The notes under the pieces were generated by a model. That model saw only the letters and a program-made list of their open reading frames with translations. It was not told the DNA's origin and searched no databases. The translations under genes and the position numbers were made by a program. 64,000 bases of DNA from assembly GCF_020740795.1 (NCBI RefSeq), contig NC_067302.1, positions 248,001 through 312,000 of the forward strand, given 5' to 3'. Position 1 is the stretch's first letter, and each line of letters opens with the position of its first letter. Of the stretch, positions 23,432-34,125 are shown one piece after another. This DNA is from Apus apus. Taxonomy: Eukaryota > Chordata > Aves > Apodiformes > Apodidae.

Positions 23432-24265
23432 TGTGTTGGTTTCGGGGAGGGGGGTTGGTAATGGGGGAAGGGTCCCACTGGTGGCTCCTGTGAGAAGCTG
23501 CTGAAAGTTCCCCCAGCTCCAAAATTCCAGCCACACCTCTGGCCAAGGCCAAACCCATCAGTGACAACGGGTGTGCTTCTGTGATTAATATCTTCAAGAA
23601 ACAAGAAATTAACTGCTTGTAGACATCAGGACATTGGAGAGGGGGAGGGGAGAGCAATGCTGGAGCAGAGATACCAAGGGTGGTGAGGAAGGACAGGGAG
23701 GAGGTTCCCAAGCTGAGATTTCCCCACAGCAGCCCATGGTGAGGTGGTAGTTGTGGAGGGTTATGGTGGAGAGCCCGTGAAGGAGCACACTGGGGTACAT
23801 GTGGATCTGCAGCCATGTAGGACCCCACTCCAGGGGAAGTTGCTGAGTCTGAAGCAGCCATGGCTCTGTGGGCAACTCCTGGAGAAGCTCCTGAGGGAAT
23901 TCACATGGGAAGGACTCAGGTTGGAGGGGTTCATGAAAGACTTTCTCAGGGTGGGACCCTGCAGTGGAGCCCTTCTCCCTGAGGAGGAAGAAGCAGCAGA
24001 AAATAGTGTGTGACACACGCTAACTGTAAACCCCATTCCCTGTCCCAGGGTCCTGCTGGGGGGAGAAGGTAGAGAAAGCAGGAACCAAGTAACATTTGGG
24101 AAGAGGGAGAGGTGAGGTGAGGTATTTAAACTTGGCTGTTTTGTCTGCATCCTGTTTACACCTGACTAGTGGTTTAGAATAAACTCCCCTAGCCACCCCA
24201 ATTTCAATATCCCCAGAGATGGTAATGTTTCTAAATTCTTCTCTGCACAAGGTCTCTGTGCTCAT
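23432..24265 (+). mobile_element. ERVL-type avian long terminal repeat, probably solo and incomplete at its 3' end
   Basis: It begins 'tgtgttggtttcggggaggg', followed by 'gtggctcctgtgagaagctg' and 'tggccaaggccaaacccatc', which I recognise as the 5' part of a common avian ERVL LTR. Further on are 'gaggaggaagaagcagcaga' and an AATAAA at about 24179. The open frames inside are not viral genes. No gag or pol sequence, primer-binding site or second LTR is seen next to it. The 3' boundary is uncertain because the end does not show a clear ...CA terminus. Confidence 0.75.
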
Positions 24266-25924
24266 ATAGGGTTGGATCTGGGCAGACTGGGAGGTGGCAG
24301 GACGGACAGAAGGATCACCTCAGGTGGGTCCTGCACTGCAGCTCTGGGTGTCACGGATTGTCACTTGTGTGTGCTCTGAATGGTGTTCCTCTCTACATGC
24401 ATTTCTGAGAGCATCACCAAGGGGGCAGAAAAGAATCTACAGAAAAGGCAGAGGAAAGACTTGTCATCTTTTTTGTGCTAACTTTTCATATCAGAAAGGT
24501 TCCCCTCAGAACTGTATGTAGGACAACTCTAGCCAGGCAAACAGCTCCAAGAGAACTGCGTTGCCATCATGCTTGCTCTGTGTTAGACAGTGTAAGCAGC
24601 CAGACCCCTGACATCTTTCTGCATTTTAACATCTTAATTTAAGAAATATACTTCCCAGATTGCTAATAAAGCTGCAAACCAGCATTGTTCACAAGGCAGG
24701 TTTGATTTTTTGTAATTTTTGTATTTCCTTATTCTCTGCCATTTACTCACACATGCCTGCATCACACGTGCTCAATTTCTGTCTCCTCCCAAATGAGAAC
24801 TGCAATATAGGGAGTGACCATCAGCTGCAAAGGTGACAGAACAATCTGTGATTTCAGGAAAAATGGATGAGTGATGGCAGGTAAGAATGCTCCTCTGAGA
24901 CCATCAGGATCTGGGGGTAAATGGGAAAGCCAGAAAGTGTTAAAGGCAACATGAAAAGCAACAGACTGGCATTTTTAATCTATTTGTTTCTTTTAAAATT
25001 TTGAAAAGCATGCATGATATACAACCTAAATCCTTTTTTATTATACCACCTTAACTCTGGGGAGGACATGAGGGGAAAAAAGGCTAATCAGTCTTGAGAA
25101 ACCTCACAGATCCCATTTCTTCCCAGAATAATCTATTTCACACTCCCTTGACAACAGTTCCTGTCATGAGGAAGTTACAATTACTGGCAAAGTAATTTTT
25201 ATCATTTTGAAGCCAGTTGTACATTTAGGTTTTGTGAAGCAAGCTTCTTCCTTGGGGTTTAGTTCAGGCTCACAACTGGGAAAGAGACTCATTTTGGTTT
25301 TCTGGGGAAACAGTATTCTCCTGGAAGTTGTTGTTCAAGCATTGCTGCCCACAGTATCCAGGAGAAATCAGAACCATCTCATGATCACAGGGCAATGCTG
25401 GCAGTCCTTGTCCTTGGCTGGCTCCTGCCCTTTGCTGTAGTACCAAAGCTCATCCCAAAAGTGCTTCGCACTCAACATTTCGTTTAACACGTGATGTGGT
25501 GGCAGCCAAGTCCCAGTTGGCTCCAAGTGGGAAACTGGTGGAAATCCTGGCCTGCATCCAAGCAGGTACATAAGCATGAATGGGTGAGGACTCTAGAGAT
25601 ACACTGCTGTGGAGACTCCTGGCTTTATGCTGGTGCCTAAATGGAGGTGACATTTGGTCACCATCTTACCTGAAGCAGGAGTGACAAAGAAGCCAGGCAG
25701 CTGGGTCACTTGTGATAGACAAACCAGGATGGTGCGGGATAATGCTGGGACAACCATTACCACACAGATCTGGAGCCACAGTCACCCAAAGCTCACCCCA
25801 GGGCAATCCACAGACATTTGCACTTTAAAAGTGATCGTTTACCCAAGGTCACCCTATACCCGGGGGAAGAGACCTGCAGCATCGATTGGAAAGTTTGAGT
25901 TGCCTGTGAGAGCAAAGCCTCCCT
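24266..25924. other. Unassigned DNA
   Basis: No recognisable gene or repeat. The right end leads into the CpG island. Confidence 0.4.
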
Positions 25925-26252
25925 CAAGATGAGCTGGCAGCAGAAACGCTGCTGGGATCCCGGGGCTCCGCGTCCGGCCGGGAGGGCGATGCCGAGGAGG
26001 GGGCTCCTCTCCCCCCGCCGCAGCCCCCGGCTCCAGCGGCGGGTCGGGGAGCGAACAGCTCGTCCCCGGGCACGGTCCAGCCGCAGTGTCAGGGCTCCGA
26101 CCGCCCTTTCCCCCCCGGCACCGGCTGCGCAGGCGGCCCGGGGGGTCCCCGCGGTGGGAGCCAAATCCAACAGGAACCCCCGCAACCCCCCGCCCGGCCG
26201 GCACAAACGACGCAGGGAGCCCGACCCGTCGGCTCGGAGGCAGCGCCCGGTG

Positions 26253-26386
26253 TCACCCCGGCATCTCCCCGGTATCACCTCGGCATCTTCCCGGCATCTT
26301 CCCGGTATCACCTCGACATGTCCCCGGGATCACCTCGGCATCACCCCGGGATCACCCCGGCATCTCCCCGGCACCCCCCGGCATCA
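26253..26386. repeat. 11-bp GC-rich minisatellite, about 12 imperfect copies
   Basis: Units resemble CCCGGCATCAC, CCCGGTATCAC or CCCGGCATCTT, with one or two base changes and occasional length slips. The minus strand carries repeated GGGG runs. The array lies immediately on the intron side of the candidate minus-strand splice donor. Confidence 0.85.
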
Positions 26387-26394
26387 CTCACCTG
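26386..26394 (-). promoter_or_regulatory. Consensus 5' splice site in the CpG island
   Basis: The minus strand reads CAG|GTGAGT, a perfect donor consensus, with the exon ending at 26392. The bases just before it are GGCGGGGATGGCAG, including an ATG. This is compatible with either a short coding start or a noncoding first exon with an upstream ATG. A GC box and a CpG-rich stretch lie within 60 bp upstream. Confidence 0.45.
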
Positions 26395-26492
26395 CCATCC
26401 CCGCCGTCCCGCTCGCTCCCGGCCCTGGCAGCGCCCGCCCCAAATCCCGGCGGCCCCGGCAGGGCTTGGCTGAGCCAGCGCCGCGCGTCCCG

Positions 26493-26615
26493 CTCCTCTC
26501 CTCTCCTCTCCTCTCCTCTCCTCTCCTCTCCTCTCCTCTCCTCTCCTCTCCTCTCCTCTCCTCTCCTCTCCTCTCCTCTCCTCTCCTCTCCTCTCCTCTC
26601 CTCTCCTCTCCTCTC
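26493..26615. repeat. Pentanucleotide microsatellite (CTCTC), 24 perfect units
   Basis: From 26496 to 26615 the unit CTCTC (AGAGG by rotation on the minus strand) repeats without interruption, preceded by a partial unit. It lies about 100 bp upstream of the minus-strand donor, which would make it promoter-proximal if that donor is used. Translations of it (long LLSSP or GEERR runs) are not proteins. Confidence 0.98.
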
Positions 26616-26728
26616 GCTCAGCCCCGGGGGCCGGACGTGCCGGGACCTGCCACGGGGGGAGTCCCGGCCGGGGGGCACTGGGGCTGTGCTGCCCCTGCGG
26701 GGGGACCGGGATGGGCCTCGAACCCCTC

Positions 26729-27300
26729 AGAATCACAGAACCGATCTGGTTAGAAAAGACCTTTAAGATCATGGAGTCCAACCATTAACCCAATGCTACT
26801 GAGTCCAGTGCTAAACCACGGCCCTCAGCACCACGTCTGCAGGTCTTGGAAACACCTCCAGGGATGGGGATTCAACCACCTCCCTGGGCAGCCTGTGCCA
26901 GTGTTTAATTACCCTTTCAGTGAAGAACTTTCTTCTACTATCTGATCTAAACTTCCCCGGTGTAACTTGAGGCCGTTTCCACCTGTCCTTCTGCGTGTTA
27001 CCTGGGAGAAGAGACCAACTGCTCCTCGCTCCAGCCTCCCCTCAGGCAGTTGCAGAGCCAGAGGGTCTCCCCTCAGCCTCCTTGTCTCCAGGCTGAACCC
27101 CCAGTTCCCTCAGATGCTCCCCAAAAGGCTTGTGCTCCAGCCCCTTCCCCAGCTCTCTTGCCCTTCTCTGGACTCCCTCCAGCACCTCAGTGTCCTTCTT
27201 GTTGAGATGGGCCCAAACCTGAACACAGTACTCAAGGTCTGGCCTCACCATACCCGGTACCCAGGGACAATAACTTCCTGAGTCCTGCTGGGTGTCCTCA
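26729..27300 (-). mobile_element. CR1: CR1 LINE 3' fragment at the edge of the CpG island
   Basis: The 3' tail starts at 'agaatcacagaaccgatctg' and the body reads back through the ORF2 C-terminus (the [13 protein letters not shown] block near 27200). Its last ~170 bp match the copy ending at 40566 nearly exactly, in inverted orientation. That copy lacks about 45 bp that are present here. Inactive. It sits directly against the CpG island, on the side that would be upstream of a minus-strand promoter. Confidence 0.94.
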
Positions 27301-29045
27301 CAACAGGCCCCACTGCATCAGCCTGAGCCTTGCCCCAGTGACGTGAAGCATCACTCTGACAGGCCGTGGTGTCATAGCCCCCTGTATTATTTCAGGTGAT
27401 TTGAGGATAAATGACTGAGAAGATAATGATGTTGCCCTCAGAGGCAACAGAGGCACCACCTACATGGCCAAGAGCAGTTGTGGATTGAGATCTTCACCGG
27501 ATGGGCTTGACCAGACTGCTGCAGGGGACACATGCCTCAGTTTACCTCCAACTTAGGGCTCATAGCTCCTCTAGTAGAGCAGAATTCCTGCATCCAAACC
27601 TGAGACCCAGAGGGTTCATTCCAGCTTTTTTAAGAGTTACAATTAGCATTTTTAAACTGGTTTTAGTTGTTAATGAGAAATACAGGCTGAGTGGGGTTTT
27701 TTTGGAGAAGCAGCTACTTTATTCACACTAGACAAAATATTTGTATAAAAGCAATTCAGATAGAGCCAAGGTCTTGAAAGAGCAATACTTATGTCACAGC
27801 CCCTTTGCAGAACCACTTGGCCTTAAACAGATTTTAAATTAGTCATTTCCAACCAGCTGTCTCTATTTCCCTGGGGCAGCTAATTTGCATCTTGGATTAT
27901 TTTCAAAAAACAGATAATCTCATGATTTTTCAACACTTACTATTGCTGGTAGCCAGGCTCTGCCATCTACACCACCTTGTCTCAGTGTGATGTATTGAAA
28001 CTCATTAACACTCAAATTGTTTGTGACCCAAGTCTGCTGTAGCTGCCCAGGGGTCACCCTCAGGAGAATTGTCATGTTCTCTCCAAATATTTTAGAGGGT
28101 TTTGTTCCAACTTCAACACCTCAAATAACTGGCTGCTCCCAGGAACACTGGCATTTTATCTGCTCTCCATTGCAATTTAGGACTTAGAATATGTTTTTAA
28201 ACCCGAGGAGGCTGGGTGTTGTGTTAATCATAAAGCTACAGCCTCACTTGAGCTTTAGGAGAATGGAGGGCTTTCAAGCTGCACCACCATGGTGTGAATC
28301 TTACACAAAAAAATTATTCCCTGCAGCATCACTTCACTCCCAGGCTGGGAAAGGACACGTGGTGAATCTTTTCAGCCTCCAGAAGTTCCTAGAGACAGTC
28401 TGAGACAAATGTATCTACAATAGATTTTCTTTGAAAGTCTAGAGAAGATGCCTCTCAGTTATATTTCCTTCCAAACAATGTGGGTGTTGTTTCGTGGGTG
28501 GAAATGTGTTTGTGTGCTACAACGTGCAAGGCAAGAGATTGGCTCTTTTATATCTCCCAGCTGAGGAATAAATTCCACCCCCAGGACCAGAGATACCCCA
28601 GGGAACCTTGCAGAGCCTTGCAGCAGAGTGCAAGCTGATCTGAGGTCTGTGGCCACCCCAAGGCAGCTTCTGCTGCCCTGCCAGTCGCTCGGCAGGACTG
28701 GGGAACTCCAGCTGCAGGCAGGGAGCAGGTTTCTCATAGCACAGGAGGAATATTTCCTGTAAAGTCGTTATACTCCCATGCCAGGGCTTCAGAGATGTTA
28801 GATATTTTTTCAGAAATGTGAATTCCATGCAGAAAAAGGAGGCTGACTGGGAAAAGCAGAAGTAATGCTGGGGTGCAAACTGGTCTTAAGATATTTAAAA
28901 GAAAAGAAAAAATACATTTTCTTTTTCCTCTAACTTTAATAATCCACACACTCTCTTGCTTAATAACAGCTATAGCTCATTTCGCTCATGCTTTATAAGG
29001 TAAAAATCAGCATTGTATTTAATATCCTGTGTTCACAGGATCAAA
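27301..29045. other. Unassigned DNA
   Basis: No recognisable gene or repeat in 1.7 kb. Open frames of up to about 100 residues on the minus strand (28517-28828) have no identifiable domain. Confidence 0.4.
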
Positions 29046-30502
29046 CAGAATCATAGAATCACAGAACCTTAGGGGTTGGAAGGGACCTCGAAAGATCACC
29101 CAGTCCAATCCCCCTGCCAGAGCAGGATCACCCAGAGCACATCACACAGGAACGTGTTCAGATGGGGCAGGAGCAGGAGACTCCACAACCTCTCTGGGCA
29201 GCCTGTCCCAGGGATCTGTCACCCTCACAGGAAAGAAGTTTTTCCTCAGGTTTACATGGAACGTCCTGTGTTCCAGCTTGCACCCCTTGCCCCTTGTCCT
29301 ATCACTGGACATCACTGAACAAATCCTGGCTCTTCCTCCTGACACTGCCCTTAACGTATTTGTAAACATTGATGAGGTCGCCCCCCAGTCTCCTCCAAGC
29401 TAAAGAGACCCAGCTCCCTCAGCCTTTCCTCATCAGGGAGATGTTCCACTCCCTTCAACATCTTTGTGGCTCTGCACTGGACTCTCTCAAGCAGTTCCCT
29501 GTTCTTCCTGAACTGAGGGGCCCAGAACTGGACACAATACTCCAGATGCAGCCTCACCAAGGCAGAATAGAGGGGGAGGAGAACCTCTCTTGACCTACTA
29601 ACCACCCCCTTTCTAATGCACCCCAGGATGCCATTGGCCTTCTTAGCCACAAGGGCACACTGCTGGCTCATGGTCATCCTCCTGCCCACCAGGACCCCCA
29701 GGTCCCTTTCCCCTGTGCTGCTCCCCAGCAGGTCAGTCCCCAACCCATATTGGTGCATGGGGTTGTTCTTCCCTAGATGCAAGACTCCACACTTGCCCTG
29801 GTTGGATTTCATTAAATTTCTGCCTGCCCAATTCTCTAGACTGTCCAGGTCTTTCTGAATGGCAGCCCAGCCTTCTGGGGTGTCAGCCACTCCTCCCAGT
29901 TTAGTGGACAGTGCCCTCTGTCCCCTCATCCAGGTCATCGATGAACACATTGAATAGTACTGGTCCCAGTACTGATCCCTGAAGGACTCCACTAGTCACA
30001 GACCTCCAACTAGACTCCGTCCCATTGACTACAACTCGCTGACTTCTTCCTTTCAGCCAGTTCACAGTCCCCCTCACTACCCAATCATCCAGACCACACT
30101 TCCTCAGTTTAGCTACAAGGATGCTGTGGGAGACAGTGTCAAATGCTTCACTGAAATCACATCCACTGCACATCCATCATCTATCCACCTGGTTACGTCC
30201 TCATAAAAGGATATCAGGTCGGTCAAACATAACTTCTCCTTGGTAAAACCATATTGACTGCTCTTAATGACTCCCTCATCCTTGACATGCCTAGAGATAG
30301 CACCAAGAACAAGTTGTTCCATCACCTTTCCAGGGATGCAGGTCAGGCTGACCAGTCTACAGTTACCTGGGTCCTCCTTCTGACCCTTTCTGAAGACTGG
30401 AGTGACATTTGCTGTCCTCCAGTCCTCAAGCACCTCTCCTGTTTTCTACAATTTACCAAAGATGATGGAGAGTGGCCTAGCAACAACCTCCACCAGCTCC
30501 CT
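29046..30502 (-). mobile_element. CR1: CR1 LINE, 5'-truncated, same young subfamily as the full-length copy
   Basis: The 3' end ('aatcatagaatcacagaacc', 'ggttggaagggacctcgaaagatc') is of the type found at 48404. On the minus strand ORF2 can be read in four frames: the C-terminus at 29351-29992, RT blocks with [20 protein letters not shown] at 29901-30173, and the ANVTPVFRKGQKEDP and SSQYGFTK blocks at 30113-30433. The FADD motif region is disrupted. It breaks off near 30502, at a position upstream of the polymerase that is still present at 48.4-51.4 kb. Confidence 0.96.
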
Positions 30503-32647
30503 TCAACTGCCCTGGTTGAAGCTCTCCAAGAGCTGGAGACAGTCACAGACCTGTCTCTGCTGGCAAAGTGGCATTGCCCAGTGGATGGGAGGGTCAGTGA
30601 GCAGAGCAATGCAGGTGAATTTTGAACAGCATCAAAACCACCACCTGAATTCATCCTCAGGACAAGGGAAATGGCATTAAAATGGCTATGGCCTGCATGG
30701 TGTCCAAGTGACAATATCTCTTTTCTCACCAGCAGCATGGCTCCTTGCGGATGCCAAGCCCAGACTAGAGAAGAGTGGCAGGGACTGATGTCATCCTGAG
30801 AGCTACAATAAGTACCCCAAACCTGCTTTTGCTCACTGTCAAACACTATGGTCAGAAATTAACACATAGGATCCTCCTAATTTTCAGCCTAATTTTGCCT
30901 ATTACTAATTTACATCTATTTCTTTGTCAGCAACATTGTCCTTCCTTGAGGTTTACTCTGGTGATTTTCTAACCAACTCTTTTATAAGTTAACAAAATCT
31001 ACTGGCTTCTATCAAATAAATTTACTTTGGCCAAGGAAGGCAGATGCATCAGCAAGGTCTCTCCTTTTGGTTTAGGAACTCTCTCTGCTCTTTGCTGTCT
31101 GATGTGACCTCACTTCTAACATTGAAAACTGAATTAAAGACCCGAATGTTGCAAAAAAATAGGAGGAAATTCACAGTACTTTTATTTCCTACATGAAACA
31201 TATTCCTCTGAATTCCACATTTTTGTCACATTCCAAGCCTCACAGTTAGACTTTGGCATACGGAGAGTTCTTCAGACACTGCCTTGCTACAGAAGGTGTA
31301 TTTTGGCTTTATAAAGCTTTATTCTCAATCTTGCAAACTACTATAGCCCAGGGCCCAGGCAATGCTTCCTTCTCATGAGGCTCCTCACTTTCCTCTCTCT
31401 GTACCAAGCAGAGAAATGCTCAGAAATTGGTGCAGTATCAAAATCCAAAACCTGTCTTACAATTGCTAAGGTAACTCATGCCAAAGCCTGGAAATGCTGT
31501 GTAGCTGCCTTTCCCAAGGCCTTGAAATTCCTGATCAATTCAGAGGATGGCTGAGGAAGGCAGCCAGTTTCCAGCAAGTTTTGTTTATTAACTGAAGGTC
31601 CATGAAGTCACAGGCCTTATTTGTACATTAAAAAATAATTCTATTGCAGGTAAACAGTAATTTCTTTGCTCAGGGGAGAGAAAGTGTCTATCAGCACTGT
31701 TCTTCCACTGATTTAGTGAAGAGTTTTTCTGGACAGGATCTATGTTACTGGCACCATGGCTGGAGGTGACCTACTGGAGGGCACTAAAACAATCAGGGCA
31801 TATTGCTTGTGGAGGGGCTGAAGGACCTGGGAAAGAGAAGGGAGAGGGGGATGTAACTGCAGCCTACACCTAACTGATGAGGTTATAGAGAAGAAACCAG
31901 GGTCTTCTCAAATTTACACAGTGAAATACACAAGCTGCAGCAAGGGAAATTCCAACTAGACACCAGGGAGAGTGGCAGCTCCTGCCCATCACACTGTCTC
32001 ACTGAAAGATTTACAAGATTTTACAATTGTCATGAAGGAGTAAAACAATCAAAGGTGTGAATAATCATCACAGCTCTCGGAATTGTCAAGAGTGTGGTGA
32101 GGACAGATGGTGCAGAGCAACTCACTGAGAGATGGAAGCAGATACCTGGACTTGGAGGCATGCTGCAAGGGTCCTCATCTGTAGCAACCATCTGATAGAC
32201 TGTAGTGTTGTAGTCAGAGGAAGAAGAGCAGTAGCACTGCTTGGCATAGCAACATCTTTGAATGATTCATGACATGAGAGAAGATAAATAAGTGAGCTCC
32301 CAGATAAGGTCTCTCTCTCATGATTTCCAGTAACTGCTTCTGCCAGTTGATGCTTCTGAGGCAACAACACCTCAAAGCTCTCAGAACTGGCTAAAATGAA
32401 AACAAAAATGACACACTGTAAGTGAAGAACTGGAGTTTTGATCCTGGCCATCTAGTGAGACTGACATAAGCTCTTCCATTTGTCCTGTGGCTGATGTCAC
32501 ATGAACAAAATTATACACGCCAAGCTCTGAAAAACACATCTGGCTGAAGCTCCATGTCCTCATGTTCACACTTGAAAAGTAGATATTAAAAACTGGAAAG
32601 GATTCTAGATGTTTTGAACTTGAGCTCTGTTGCTCACCTTGTCACAG
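30503..32647. other. Unassigned DNA
   Basis: No recognisable gene or transposon. The open frame at 30343-30846 overlaps the antisense edge of the preceding CR1 and is not accepted. Confidence 0.4.
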
Positions 32648-32950
32648 ATCATAGAATCACAGAATAGTTTGGGTTGGAAAGGACCTTTAAAGGTCAGCTG
32701 GTCCAACCTTTCTGCAGTGAGCATGGACATTTTCAACCAGATCAGGTTGCCCTGAGCCCCATCCAACCTGAAATTTGATGTTTCCACAGATGGGGAGTCT
32801 ACCACTTTTATGGGCAACCTGTGCCAGTCTTTCACCACCTTCATTGTAAAAAATGTCTTCCTTATAGGTAGCCTAAATCTACCCTCTTCTAGATTAAAAG
32901 CATCACCCCTTGATCTAGTAAAGAGGTTCAGTCTGTCCAATGTCAGCCAA
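32648..32950 (-). mobile_element. CR1: CR1 LINE 3'-end fragment
   Basis: The plus-strand form begins 'atcatagaatcacagaatag' and 'gggttggaaaggacctttaa', followed by the reverse complement of the end of ORF2 (EGRFRLPIRKTFFT..., then WHRLP). It is short, moderately old and inactive. Confidence 0.92.
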
Positions 32951-33627
32951 AATGACTTCATGGAAAAGTAGGGGAGAAGCCATGATTAATAGCTATAAAG
33001 GTACTGGCATATCAGTAGGACATTAGTGTTTTAATTTGGCATGATAGTTGCCAGTGGCATGGCTGTTCAGTCTTGGATCCTGGGAGACTTTCCCAGGTTT
33101 CCTGGCCCTCATGCTGCTGTGGGGAAGATGGACTGTCAGGGCTGAGGTTCCAAACTGAACCCAGAAATACAGGTTCATGTTTCCAGGTAGACAGGACTCA
33201 AGTATTTGCCTTCTGGGTGCTCAGAGCCAAAGGTCAAGGCAGCAGTCCACCAAGAATCAAGGACAAAATACTCATGATTCACTGAATTTATGTTTTGAAA
33301 TCAAACTTTAATCAGCTCCAATTGCAACTCCTCCTTCCCCTCAGGTAAAGCCCATCCAGGAACAGAGCAGCACATCCTCTGTACTACACTGTTGGTGGGA
33401 CAAACATGCATGAGCTTCACTCTGAGAGACATGTTGTGAACTGACAGAGTCCTCAGCACAGGTGCAGCACATCCACACACAGTCTGATCACAGCTGCACC
33501 TGTCACTGCCTGGACTAGGCTCAGTGCACACAGAGCAAGCATCAGTCACATCATGGAGGGGAAAGGGCTGTAAACACACTGAGTCAACATTTCTTTCTTA
33601 TATCCCTGCACACAACTGCCAAGAATC
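32951..33627. other. Unassigned DNA
   Basis: Nothing is recognised. A cysteine-containing 92-residue minus-strand frame at 33301-33579 was considered and rejected. Confidence 0.4.
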
Positions 33628-34125
33628 TTGGATTTTGGGCTGACAAGAGGGACAGGGATCTACTGGAAAGAGTCCAACAGAGGCTACGAGGACAATGAAG
33701 GGACTGGAACACCTGCCTGATGAGGAAAGGCTGAGAGACCTGAGGCTGTTCAGTCTAGAGAAGAGAAGACTGAGCGGGGATCTAATGAATGTCTACAAAT
33801 ACATGAGGGCTGGAGGTCAAGAAGGCAGGGACAACCTCTTGTCACTTGTGCCCTGGGACAGGATGAGGGGCAATGGATTCAAACTGGAGCCCAGGAAGTT
33901 CCACCTCAACATGAGGAAGAACTTCTTTCCTGTGAGGGTGACAGAGCCCTGGGACAGGCTGCCCAGAGAGGTTGTGGAGTCTCCTTCTCTGGAGACTTTC
34001 AAGACCCACCTGGATGCCTTTCTGAGTGACCTGCCCTAGTTTTTTTGGTCCTGCTCTGGCAGGGGGGTTGGACTCGGTGATCTCTGGAGATCCCTTCCAA
34101 CCCGAAACATTCTGTGATTCTGTGA
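33628..34125 (+). mobile_element. CR1: CR1 LINE 3' fragment
   Basis: It holds an almost uninterrupted C-terminal ORF2 frame (33695-34039: GLEHLPDEERLRDLRLFSL..., ending before 'cctgccctag') and a 3' end closing with 'attctgtgattctgtga'. It is close to the subfamily of the full-length copy. Inactive because of 5' truncation. Confidence 0.95.

Larger units (their letters stand above)
25925..26728. promoter_or_regulatory. CpG island, candidate distal promoter (minus-strand direction favoured)
   Basis: This is the only strongly GC- and CpG-rich block in the window that is not part of a transposon. It contains dense CG dinucleotides, a GC box (GGGGCGGGC on the minus strand, plus-strand 26432-26440), a CTCTC array, an 11-bp minisatellite and a consensus donor on the minus strand at 26391/26392. 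Established knowledge: CpG islands usually mark promoters. HTR1D lies 16 kb away on the strand that the donor points along, so it is a possible user. A different gene or noncoding RNA is equally open. The long GC-rich open frames on both strands are read through the repeats and are not accepted as proteins. Confidence 0.6.

Noticed and set aside
25929..26753. 274-residue and 226-residue plus-strand open frames and a 172-residue minus-strand frame in the GC-rich block
   Set aside because: They are read through the 11-bp minisatellite and the CTCTC array, giving low-complexity protein. GC-rich DNA has few stops. No recognisable domain.
33301..33579. 92-residue cysteine-containing minus-strand frame, considered as a small secreted or defensin-like peptide
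   Set aside because: No signal peptide at its start and no defensin cysteine spacing.
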